From an uncultured Bacteroidales bacterium (GTDB lineage Bacteria > Bacteroidota > Bacteroidia > Bacteroidales > Paludibacteraceae), in assembly GCA_902784585.1 (NCBI GenBank), contig CACZVM010000001.1:1-64000 (forward strand): DNA of 64,000 bases, given 5' to 3'. The position numbers were made by a program, and so were the translations under genes. Under the pieces are notes generated by a model. That model was not told the origin of the DNA, made no database searches, and was given only the letters and a program-made list of their open reading frames with translations. The stretch's first letter is position 1. Each line of letters begins with the position of its first letter. Positions 44,394 to 51,558 of the stretch are shown piece by piece.

Positions 44394-44465
44394 TAGTCCC
44401 ACCGGGAATCGAACCCGGATCTAAGGTTTAGGAAACCCGTATTCTATCCATTGAACTATGGAACC
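44394..44465 (-). tRNA. tRNA-Arg (CCT)
   Basis: A 72-nt cloverleaf: acceptor GGTTCCA/TGGGACT with discriminator A, D arm GTTCAATGGATAGAAT, loop TTCCTAA giving anticodon CCT, T arm CCGGG-TTCGATT-CCCGG. It starts six bases after the DUF2461 stop. Confidence 0.93.
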
Positions 44466-44470
44466 ATTAA

Positions 44471-45181
44471 CTAGCATCTACTCGGAAACTCTCCGTATTC
44501 CTCGAAGGTATAGTTGAGGAAGTAATTCATCGGCTTGGCCGCAGCAGCTATCGCAGCGATCCTATCCAGAAAGTCCGGCGCACACACCTGTTCATCCGTC
44601 AGCGGCGTACTGAATGTATACGCTCTGTGCTTCAGCCAGTCGGCATGCTTGAAGGTGGGATCAAAGCCTGCCGGCACTTTCTTCAGTCCACCCCACATCG
44701 TATCAAAATCCTGTCCGAAATACTGCTGCCACTCTTTCTGACCCATGATCTGCTCCACCTCCTCGTAGTTGGCTTCTATCTCCTTGCGCAACGCGTCCAG
44801 CAACTCCTTACTCGGATCCCATATGCCTCCGGCGAACATACACTGCCCCGGTTGGATATGTACGTAATATCCGCCGCGCATCGACTTCTTGCCCCAGGTC
44901 TTCGGTTGTCCCGGCACGCCTGCCGCAGGGAACACGCCGAACCACTCCTTGTACGGACGTTTGTCGTGACTGAAACGTATGTCGCGGTAGATTCGCCATA
45001 TGCAATCTTTCGGTTGCAATGATGCCAGCGCCGGATCGAGTTCCGCCAGACGCTGGATATACGCTGCAGCAAACTCCACGTAGCGCGCGTAGCACCGCTG
45101 GTACCACTCCTTGTTCTCAGCAAACCACTCACGGTTATTATTCGCCGACAACGCCGTCAGAAAATCCAGTATATCTTTCAA
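44471..45181 (-). CDS. DUF2461 family protein
   Basis: The 236-residue cytosolic protein shows family landmarks: NNNREWFAENKEWY, RIYRDIRFSHDKRPYKEWFG, GGYYVHIQPGQCMFAGGIW and a C-terminal KPMNYFLNYTF. No function is known. The only start that gives the family N-terminus (KDILDFLTALS) is TTG at 45181, and this TTG is the last unit of an AATTAAG repeat array. tRNA-Arg follows the stop by six bases. Confidence 0.9.
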   Translation of the reverse strand: MKDILDFLTALSANNNREWFAENKEWYQRCYARYVEFAAAYIQRLAELDPALASLQPKDCIWRIYRDIRFSHDKRPYKEWFGVFPAAGVPGQPKTWGKKSMRGGYYVHIQPGQCMFAGGIWDPSKELLDALRKEIEANYEEVEQIMGQKEWQQYFGQDFDTMWGGLKKVPAGFDPTFKHADWLKHRAYTFSTPLTDEQVCAPDFLDRIAAIAAAAKPMNYFLNYTFEEYGEFPSRC

Positions 45182-45207
45182 TTCTTAATTCTTAATTCTT
45201 AATTTTT
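45180..45207. repeat. AATTCTT/AATTAAG array
   Basis: It lies between rfbD and DUF2461. On the minus strand it supplies the C-terminal KIKN and the stop of rfbD, and the TTG start of DUF2461. Confidence 0.85.
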
Positions 45208-46061
45208 AATTCCTCCACACATCGCCTGAGTCCGTCCATCCAATGCGGTATCTCCACGTCAAACGTCTTCTTAAATTTCGACTTGTCCAGCACACTGTAG
45301 TGCGGACGCGGAGTCTTATAGGTATACTCTTCCGACAGTATTGGATGCACCTTGCAACTTGTGATGCCCGCCAACTCATGGATAGCCAGCGTGAAGTCGT
45401 ACCACGAGCACACACCTTCGTTCGTGAAGTGATAGATACCTGGATGCCACATCTTCGTCTCAATCACGGTGAAGATGGCCTGCGCTAGATCAGCCGCATA
45501 GGTCGGCGTTCCTATCTGATCGAACACCACGCCCAACTGCTCTTTCTCCTTGCCCAGACGGATCATCGTCTTCACGAAGTTATTCCCGTAGGTCGAATAC
45601 AGCCATGCCGTCCTTAGGATCACGGCATCCGGACACTCTGCCAACAGGAGTTTCTCTCCCTCGTATTTCGTACGCCCGTACGCCGTACGAGGTGCCGCCG
45701 GATCGGTCTCGCGACAAGGCAGATGTTCTTCTCCGGAGAACACGTAGTCGGTACTCACATGTATCACCTTCACGCCCTGACTGCCCAGTACACCCAACGC
45801 ATCCGCATTGATCTTCTGTGCCGTCACCTCGTCCTCCTCGGCCTTGTCCACGTTGGTATATGCCGCACAGTTGACAATCAGGTCGATACCCTTCGATGCC
45901 ACAAACAGACCCACCGCCTTCGCATCCGTTATATCCAGCACATACGTATCTTCCAGCTCCACCACGTCGGTGAACCAATACATATGCTTCGGATGCTGCT
46001 TGCTCAGCACACGCATCTCATTGCCCAACTGGCCGTTACTGCCTGTTATTAAGATATTCAT
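45192..46061 (-). CDS. rfbD: dTDP-4-dehydrorhamnose reductase
   Basis: This enzyme makes the last step to dTDP-L-rhamnose. The 289-residue SDR-type protein has the Rossmann motif ILITGSNGQLGNEM, NCAAYTNVDKAEED, STDYVFSGE and catalytic YGRTKYEGE. The last four residues KIKN and the stop codon lie in the repeat array, so the C-terminus was probably altered. rfbC lies 31 bases upstream on the same strand, separated by heptamer repeats. RmlA and RmlB are not in the window. Confidence 0.95.
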   Translation of the reverse strand: MNILITGSNGQLGNEMRVLSKQHPKHMYWFTDVVELEDTYVLDITDAKAVGLFVASKGIDLIVNCAAYTNVDKAEEDEVTAQKINADALGVLGSQGVKVIHVSTDYVFSGEEHLPCRETDPAAPRTAYGRTKYEGEKLLLAECPDAVILRTAWLYSTYGNNFVKTMIRLGKEKEQLGVVFDQIGTPTYAADLAQAIFTVIETKMWHPGIYHFTNEGVCSWYDFTLAIHELAGITSCKVHPILSEEYTYKTPRPHYSVLDKSKFKKTFDVEIPHWMDGLRRCVEELKIKN

Positions 46062-46095
46062 AAATCACCAATTACCAATAACCAATTACCAATTA
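46061..46095. repeat. AATTACC heptamer array
   Basis: Heptamers of the AATCACC/AATTACC type fill the rfbC-rfbD gap; the rfbC TAA stop is the first triplet of the array on the minus strand. Confidence 0.85.
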
Positions 46096-46641
46096 GAAGG
46101 GATTATCCAGATCCCGCAAGAGCGGATGTTTGGTGTCTTTCTCGCTGATGATACGCAGCGCCTCGGGTATCTGCCAGTCTATCTTTAGGTCCGGATCGCT
46201 CAACAGTATTCCTCCGTCGGCCTCGGGATGGTAGAGGTTGTCGCATTTATACGTGAAGATAGCCTGCTCGCTCAGCACGGAAAAACCGTGGGCAAAGCCA
46301 CGCGGAATGAAGAACTGGCGCTTGTTCTCCTCGCTCAGCTCTACGGCGAACCACTGGCCGTAGGTCTTGCTCGCCTTGCGCAAGTCCACCGCCACATCCA
46401 GCACGCGTCCCACGGTGCAGCAAACCAACTTCGCCTGACTGTACGGCGGACGCTGAAAATGCAAACCACGCACTACGCCGTAACTCGAACAGGACTGATT
46501 ATCCTGCACAAACTGCGCATCGATGCCTGCCTCGCGGTAGCGTTGTTCGTTGTATGTCTCTACAAAATATCCTCGTGCATCAGCGAACACACGCGGCTCG
46601 ATCACGAGTAGTCCTTCAATCGGTGTTTGAATTATCTTCAT
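46093..46641 (-). CDS. rfbC: dTDP-4-dehydrorhamnose 3,5-epimerase
   Basis: The 182-residue cupin enzyme has GYFVETYNEQRYREAG, QDNQSCSSYGVVRGLHFQ (catalytic His in GLHFQ), VAVDLRKASKTYGQW and FIPRGFAHGFSVLSE. It epimerises the C3/C5 positions before RfbD acts. Length is normal. It has its own promoter and is first in the rfbC-rfbD unit. Confidence 0.96.
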   Translation of the reverse strand: MKIIQTPIEGLLVIEPRVFADARGYFVETYNEQRYREAGIDAQFVQDNQSCSSYGVVRGLHFQRPPYSQAKLVCCTVGRVLDVAVDLRKASKTYGQWFAVELSEENKRQFFIPRGFAHGFSVLSEQAIFTYKCDNLYHPEADGGILLSDPDLKIDWQIPEALRIISEKDTKHPLLRDLDNPF

Positions 46642-46684
46642 GCGACTCTTGTCTTTTCCTTTCTCATCTTTCCGAAAAGGCGTG

Positions 46685-46716
46685 CAAAGTTACAACATTT
46701 TTTTTAAATACGCAAG
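46685..46716 (-). promoter_or_regulatory. promoter of rfbC
   Basis: Minus strand CTTG, 20 nt, TAACTTTG, 44 bases before the ATG. Confidence 0.8.
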
Positions 46717-46947
46717 CCCGCGCGCACATTTTCATGTTTTTTTACTAATTTTACGTTGCAAGACTCAGGGATCCGAACAACGAATCTGCCAACAAAGCTT
46801 CCCTGATAAGCACCTGGCAACTACCTGGGAATGTCGAGAGCATATCGAGAGAATATCGTATCCCACCACTACTTATATATACTATAAGTATATATGGCGT
46901 GATTTTAGAAAATTCCCTTTAAAATATCTGAAATTACAGGCCTCTTG
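46717..46947. other. AT-rich spacer with a perfect palindrome
   Basis: No gene is seen. At 46875-46895 ATATATACT-ATA-AGTATATAT forms a perfect 9-bp stem. There is no T run on the minus strand, so it is not a standard terminator for recX. Confidence 0.55.
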
Positions 46948-47376
46948 TTAGCAACGCATGATCTCGTCGTACGTAAATCCCCTTTGCAGCAGAAAACGCA
47001 GGCGTTTGTCTTCGCTATCAGCCTTGCGCTGAGCGATCAAGGCGCGGAGATTCTTGGTGTATGCGGCTTCATCTATCTCCTCCAATGCCTCAGCAATCAC
47101 CCTTTCCGGCAAATCCAAAGCACGCAAGCCCGCTTGAATCTTCATTCGCCCCCATCCTTGGTACGCCACCTTGTCATGCACATAGGCGCTGCAGAAACGT
47201 GCATCGTTCAGAAAGTCGTTACGATAGAGACTTTCCTCGATTTGATCGAACAAATCCGAAGGAGCACCCCACTCATGCCACTTCCTCCGCACATCAGCTG
47301 CACAGTGCTCGCCGCGGGCACAATAGGCCTCAGCCTTATTCAGCCATTCGGCATGAGATAATTCGCGGTTTTCCAT
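46948..47376 (-). CDS. recX: RecX family regulatory protein
   Basis: The 142-residue helical protein has the RecX tandem three-helix pattern: AEAYCARGEHCAADVRRKW, YRNDFLNDARFCSAYVHDK, and a C-terminal KRLRFLLQRGFTYDEIM. RecX modulates RecA filaments; recA is not in the window. Its start lies 41 bases inside the end of prmC, so the two genes are co-transcribed. Confidence 0.88.
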   Translation of the reverse strand: MENRELSHAEWLNKAEAYCARGEHCAADVRRKWHEWGAPSDLFDQIEESLYRNDFLNDARFCSAYVHDKVAYQGWGRMKIQAGLRALDLPERVIAEALEEIDEAAYTKNLRALIAQRKADSEDKRLRFLLQRGFTYDEIMRC

Positions 47377-48190
47377 AACTGTCTTCCATTACTTGTATCT
47401 CTGCATATCCTTGCGCTGCAAGCATTGCTTGCATCTCATCGGCATATGCCTCGTTGATCTCAAAAAAGAGGTGCTTGCCCCACCGCAGTTCAGCAATGCG
47501 GCGATAGAACCGCAGCGGATCTTCGTCAGGCACAAAGAGTGCCGTTGCGGGTTCATAATCCAGCACGTTGCGCCGCATATCCTTCTTTTCCTTTTCGCAT
47601 ATATACGGCGGATTACTCACAACGAGGTCAAAAAGGCGATTTCCTCCGGTTTCATCGGAACAATCTTTTCCTTTAGCCACGGAGAAGATATCTGCCACTT
47701 GGAAGTCTACTTCCGCATCATTGCGCAGCGCATTCTCGCGCGCCACCTCGATCGCCTCGGCCGATATATCTATGCCCGTCACCTGCCACTCCGGATGTCT
47801 TTTCTTCAGCGCAATCGCAATACAACCGCTCCCTGTTCCGATGTCTAACACCCGCAACGAAGGAACTGAAGGCTGACGGCTGACAACCGATAACTTCTCA
47901 ACCAACTCCCCGGTCTCCGGACGAGGAATCAAGGTTGCAGGAGTCACTTTCAGGTCCAGACCGCACCAAAAAGTATGACCGAAAATATACTGAATCGGCT
48001 CAAAATGCAATAATCTTTCGATGATGTCTTGCGTGTTTGGTATATTTTTTGTACCTTTGCAGCCGCAAAGTAGTTGCGTGCGGCTGAGACCGGTCACTTC
48101 CTCCGCCACCCACCATGCCAATGCCTCCGCCTCTTCGGCGGGATAAACGGTTTGGAGTTGCGATGCTATGGACTGAATAATTGCTTTCAC
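47336..48190 (-). CDS. prmC: peptide chain release factor N5-glutamine methyltransferase
   Basis: PrmC methylates the GGQ glutamine of release factors. The 284-residue protein shows an N-terminal helical domain (EPIQYIFGHTFWCGL; IPRPETGELVEKL), SAM motif VLDIGTGSGCIAIAL and VVSNPPYICEKEK. The GTG at 48190 is chosen: it gives the usual KAIIQSIASQL start and lies four bases after the -7 box, so the mRNA is probably leaderless. A repeat-derived peptide (SVVSRQPSV, about residues 100-108) sits just before the SAM motif. Confidence 0.92.
   Translation of the reverse strand: MKAIIQSIASQLQTVYPAEEAEALAWWVAEEVTGLSRTQLLCGCKGTKNIPNTQDIIERLLHFEPIQYIFGHTFWCGLDLKVTPATLIPRPETGELVEKLSVVSRQPSVPSLRVLDIGTGSGCIAIALKKRHPEWQVTGIDISAEAIEVARENALRNDAEVDFQVADIFSVAKGKDCSDETGGNRLFDLVVSNPPYICEKEKKDMRRNVLDYEPATALFVPDEDPLRFYRRIAELRWGKHLFFEINEAYADEMQAMLAAQGYAEIQVMEDSYGKPRIISCRMAE
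47862..47892. repeat. GTCAGCC-type repeat read in frame in prmC
   Basis: It adds SVVSRQPSV between GELVEKL and LRVLDIGTG. It is related to the TTCAGC/ATCAGC spacer repeats at 19543 and 26553. Confidence 0.7.
48028..48059 (+). promoter_or_regulatory. candidate ribD promoter inside prmC
   Basis: CTTG, 20 nt, TACCTTTG on the plus strand, within the prmC coding region. The implied ribD leader is about 147 nt and antisense to prmC. Confidence 0.6.
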
Positions 48191-48194
48191 GCTG

Positions 48195-48226
48195 CAAAAG
48201 TACAAAAAAAATATGGAATACGCAAA
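48195..48226 (-). promoter_or_regulatory. promoter of prmC, overlapping ribD start
   Basis: Minus strand TTTG, 20 nt, TACTTTTG. The ribD ATG (48213) and first codons lie inside this promoter. Confidence 0.75.
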
Positions 48227-49268
48227 TTTTATTGCACGTTGTATTGAGATTGCCCGTCGCGGCGAGTATTTCGTAGCCCCCAACCCCATGGTGGGCGCCG
48301 TGCTCGTTCGCAACAGCGACGAAGCGATCCTCGCCGAAGGATGGCACGAACGCTACGGAGAAGGACATGCAGAGGTGAATTGCCTTCGGAATTTTGAAAA
48401 AACAATCACCAATCACAAATCACCAATTACCAATCTAAAAGATTGCACCCTCTTCGTCTCGCTCGAACCCTGTTCCCACTATGGCAAGACGCCTCCTTGC
48501 GCCAAACTGATTATCGAGAAGGGTGTCGGCCGCGTAGTGGTTGGCATGTTGGATCCCAATCCGCTGGTGGCGGGACGCGGCATACAGATGCTCCGCGATG
48601 CGGGCATCGAGGTTGTTGTCGGCGTGCTGGAACAAGCGTGTCGCGAGCTGAACAAACGTTTCCTCTGTCTGCATGAGAAACATCGTCCGTACGTAGTGCT
48701 CAAATGGGCACAGACTGCCGATGGATATGTCGATCGGAATCGACGAGTTGGTGATTGCTCATTGGTGATTGGTGATTTGCACCTTAATGGTGCACTGGCC
48801 ATCTCCACGCCCGAGACCAAGAAACTGGTGCATAAGATGCGGGCGGAGAACATGGCCATTATGGTTGGCACCAACACCGTCCTGCTCGACAACCCGCGAC
48901 TCAAGAATACGCATTGGGAAGGCAGAGACCCCATTCGGGTGACGATGGACGCGCATCATCGCATCCCTGCTGACGCACGGATTTTCTCCGATGGAATCGA
49001 AGGAAAAGACCCCATCATCTATCGCGATCGCACCGATTGGCCCTTCATCCTCTCCGATCTGGCACAACGTAACATCCACTCCGTACTCGTGGAGGGCGGC
49101 CCAACGCTTCTCCGTCATATCCTCGCCACAGGTATTTGGGACGAGATGCACGTGGAGATAGCACCCGAACTGCGTATCGGCGAGGGCGTGCCGGCACCTG
49201 AGATAGCTTTGCCGGATAGCTTCAAAACGGTGGACGGTCACCGCCTTTATGTGAAGAAAAACGAGTAA
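48213..49268 (+). CDS. ribD: bifunctional riboflavin deaminase/reductase RibD
   Basis: RibD carries out two steps of riboflavin synthesis: pyrimidine deamination then sugar reduction. The 351-residue protein has the zinc deaminase site HAEVNC (52-57) and EPCSHYGKTPPC (Cys87, Cys96), then the reductase domain with VLKWAQTADGY, RAENMAIMVGTNTVLLDNP (two parts) and VLVEGGPTLLRHIL. Two repeat-derived insertions are read in frame: ITNHKSPITN (about 65-74) before the second zinc ligand pair, and GDCSLVIGDL (about 180-189) in the reductase. No FMN riboswitch is visible in the leader. Confidence 0.95.
   Translation: MEYANFIARCIEIARRGEYFVAPNPMVGAVLVRNSDEAILAEGWHERYGEGHAEVNCLRNFEKTITNHKSPITNLKDCTLFVSLEPCSHYGKTPPCAKLIIEKGVGRVVVGMLDPNPLVAGRGIQMLRDAGIEVVVGVLEQACRELNKRFLCLHEKHRPYVVLKWAQTADGYVDRNRRVGDCSLVIGDLHLNGALAISTPETKKLVHKMRAENMAIMVGTNTVLLDNPRLKNTHWEGRDPIRVTMDAHHRIPADARIFSDGIEGKDPIIYRDRTDWPFILSDLAQRNIHSVLVEGGPTLLRHILATGIWDEMHVEIAPELRIGEGVPAPEIALPDSFKTVDGHRLYVKKNE
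48401..48435. repeat. AATCACC heptamers read in frame in ribD (first)
   Basis: About five degenerate heptamers in the open orientation encode ITNHKSPITN. Confidence 0.85.
48747..48782. repeat. GGTGATT heptamers read in frame in ribD (second)
   Basis: About five heptamers in the stop-prone orientation; variant units (TTGCTCA, TTTGCAC) avoid the TGA that a perfect array would give. Confidence 0.85.
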
Positions 49269-49271
49269 ATA

Positions 49272-49303
49272 TTTGCACAAGTGCAAAAAAAGTTGTACCT
49301 TTG
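49272..49303 (+). promoter_or_regulatory. promoter of the foldase-OstA-dnaG operon
   Basis: TTTG, 20 nt, TACCTTTG, 20 bases before the first ATG. Confidence 0.8.
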
Positions 49304-49323
49304 CGCTCGATTTTGTGTCTGTT

Positions 49324-50208
49324 ATGAAGAAAACTAAGATCATACCTACCCTGCTGCTCTGCCTAATGATGAGCAGTTGCCAGCCATGGGATCGCCCTGT
49401 GCAATCAGGCGTGGCAGTTGAATTGAATGGTCGCTACATCACCCAAGCCACCCTGGATTCGCTTACCCTCGGCCTCAGCAGCGAAGATAGTATGCGCATA
49501 GCGCAGCAGTACATCAGCCAGTGGGCCAAGGAGTTGCTCATCTATGATGAAGCCATGCGAGGCGGAATGCTCAACGACCGGAGAGACAATCCGGATATAG
49601 AGACGCTGGTGGAGGACTATCGTCGCGCGCTCTACGTGCATGCCTACGAGGAACGACTGGTGGAGCAGCAGATGCCGAAGACCATCCTCGATAGTACCAT
49701 CATGCAATACTACAACGCGATGCCCGACCGCTTCCGGCTGGAAGAGAGCATCGTCAAGGGCATCCTCGTGGTCATGCCTACCGATGCCCCCAATGCCAAG
49801 AAGATACGTGCTTGGCTGGCGGAAGTGCAACCTGCTAAGGACGACAACAAGATCATAGATCATATTGAGAAATATGCCTATCAGTATGCCGATGGATACG
49901 AACTCTTTGCCGATCGCTGGCTCACCACTTCCGACCTGCTGATGCATATGCCTATCGAGCGGGCCGAACTGGAGAACCGACTCAAGCAGCGCAGCCAGAT
50001 AGAGATAGCCGACTCCGTCAACACCTATCTGCTACAAGTACTCGACAAGCACATCCGCGGCGAGCAGATGCCTATCGACTATGCACGGCCGCAGATAGAA
50101 CGAATGATACTCACCAGCCGACAAGTGGAGTTCCTCCGCAAGAAACGCGAACAACTCTACGACGAGGCTTTACAAACAGGAAAACTAAAGATTGCACATG
50201 ATGAATAA
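49324..50208 (+). CDS. SurA/PpiC-related periplasmic lipoprotein
   Basis: The 294-residue product has a lipoprotein signal (TLLLCLMMSSC) and a SurA-like N-terminal chaperone pattern (helical, with IAQQYISQWAKELLIYDEAM). No PPIase (rotamase) core is clear. Bacteroidales often have this protein directly before a full SurA-like PPIase; it probably aids outer-membrane protein folding. The stop overlaps the next start. Confidence 0.8.
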   Translation: MKKTKIIPTLLLCLMMSSCQPWDRPVQSGVAVELNGRYITQATLDSLTLGLSSEDSMRIAQQYISQWAKELLIYDEAMRGGMLNDRRDNPDIETLVEDYRRALYVHAYEERLVEQQMPKTILDSTIMQYYNAMPDRFRLEESIVKGILVVMPTDAPNAKKIRAWLAEVQPAKDDNKIIDHIEKYAYQYADGYELFADRWLTTSDLLMHMPIERAELENRLKQRSQIEIADSVNTYLLQVLDKHIRGEQMPIDYARPQIERMILTSRQVEFLRKKREQLYDEALQTGKLKIAHDE

Positions 50209-51553
50209 GATCAACAGCCTCTTGCTGACGCTCTGCCTGATGAGCAGCGTGGCCGCATGGGCACAGAACAACGTGATTGACGAGGTCGTCTGGATCGTCG
50301 GAGATGAGGCCATCTTGCGTAGCGAGGTGGAAGAAGAACGACTGCGTGCCCAATACGAAGGCACGGCTATCAAGGGTGACCCCTTTTGTGTCATTCCCGA
50401 ACAAATAGCCATACAGAAACTGTTTCTCCACCAGGCAGAGATAGACTCTATCGAGGCCAACGAGTCCACCGTGAGCCATCAGGTGGATATGCGTCTCAAC
50501 TACTACATCAACCAGATCGGATCCAAGGAGAAGATGGAGGAGTATTTCCGCAAGACCAGCAGCGAGATACGCGAAGAACTGATGAACACCGTCCGCAATC
50601 AGATGATCATCCAGCAGATGCAGGCCAAGCTGACGCAGAACATCAAGCCCACCCCGGCTGACGTACGCCGCTACTACAACTCGCTGCCCGTCGATTCCAT
50701 CCCCATGATGCCTGCGCAGGTGGAAGTGCAGATACTCAGTTTCGAACCTGCCGTACCGGTGGAAGAGACCGAACGTATCAAGCAGCGTCTGCGTGAGTTC
50801 ACCGAACGCGTACAGAGCGGCAGCACCGATTTCGCAATGCTGGCACGACTCTATTCGGAAGACACCGAGACGGCCAAACGTGGTGGTGAGTTGGGCTTTG
50901 TAGGCAAGGGACAACTCGTCAATGAGTTCGCCGAGGTGGCGTTCAACCTGACGGACCCAAAGCGCGTGAGCCGCATCGTACAAACAGAGTACGGCTATCA
51001 TATCATCCAGCTGATTGAGAAGAAAGGCGATCGTATCAACTGCCGTCATATCCTCATGCGTCCGCGTATCAGCGCCACCGACAAAGTGAATGCCATCGAG
51101 CGACTGGACAGCATCCGTCAGAAGATATTGACCGACAGCCTGCAGTTTGAACAGGCCGTCATCCTCTTCTCGCAAGACAAGAACACCGTGATGAACTCCG
51201 GACTGATGATCAACCCCAACACCGGAGGCAGCCGCTTCGAATACCAGGACCTCGCACCCGAGATAGCCAAACAGATCTACGGACTGCAGGAGGGAGAAGT
51301 GTCTCAACCCTTCGTCATGATGGACCAGCAGAAGAACAAAGAGGTATGTGCCATCGTTCGCTTGCGCAAGAAGACGGATGTCCACCGCGCCAACCTCGTA
51401 GATGACTTCCAGGCCATCAAGGGTATGCTCGAGCAGAAAATGGGACAAGAGTTCATCCACGACTGGATCATCAAGAAACAGAAATCCACTTACATACAAA
51501 TCGATCCGGACTGGCAGAACTGCGAGTGGGAGTTCCCCAACTGGATCCACTGA
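50198..51553 (+). CDS. SurA-like peptidylprolyl isomerase
   Basis: The 451-residue protein has a signal peptide (LLLTLCLMSSVAAWAQ) and the SurA layout: an N-terminal chaperone region opening NVIDEVVWIVGDEAILRSEV, and one clear parvulin domain (FAMLARLYSEDTETAKRGGELGF; GYHIIQLIEKKGDR). A second, weaker one follows (ILMRPRISATDK). It chaperones and isomerises outer-membrane proteins in the periplasm. ATGs at 50198 and 50201 are equally possible; both overlap the previous stop. Confidence 0.92.
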   Translation: MMNKINSLLLTLCLMSSVAAWAQNNVIDEVVWIVGDEAILRSEVEEERLRAQYEGTAIKGDPFCVIPEQIAIQKLFLHQAEIDSIEANESTVSHQVDMRLNYYINQIGSKEKMEEYFRKTSSEIREELMNTVRNQMIIQQMQAKLTQNIKPTPADVRRYYNSLPVDSIPMMPAQVEVQILSFEPAVPVEETERIKQRLREFTERVQSGSTDFAMLARLYSEDTETAKRGGELGFVGKGQLVNEFAEVAFNLTDPKRVSRIVQTEYGYHIIQLIEKKGDRINCRHILMRPRISATDKVNAIERLDSIRQKILTDSLQFEQAVILFSQDKNTVMNSGLMINPNTGGSRFEYQDLAPEIAKQIYGLQEGEVSQPFVMMDQQKNKEVCAIVRLRKKTDVHRANLVDDFQAIKGMLEQKMGQEFIHDWIIKKQKSTYIQIDPDWQNCEWEFPNWIH

Positions 51554-51558
51554 TACGC

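Noticed and set aside
48060..48212. FMN riboswitch upstream of ribD
   Set aside because: The conserved FMN riboswitch boxes are not visible, and most of the leader is prmC coding sequence.
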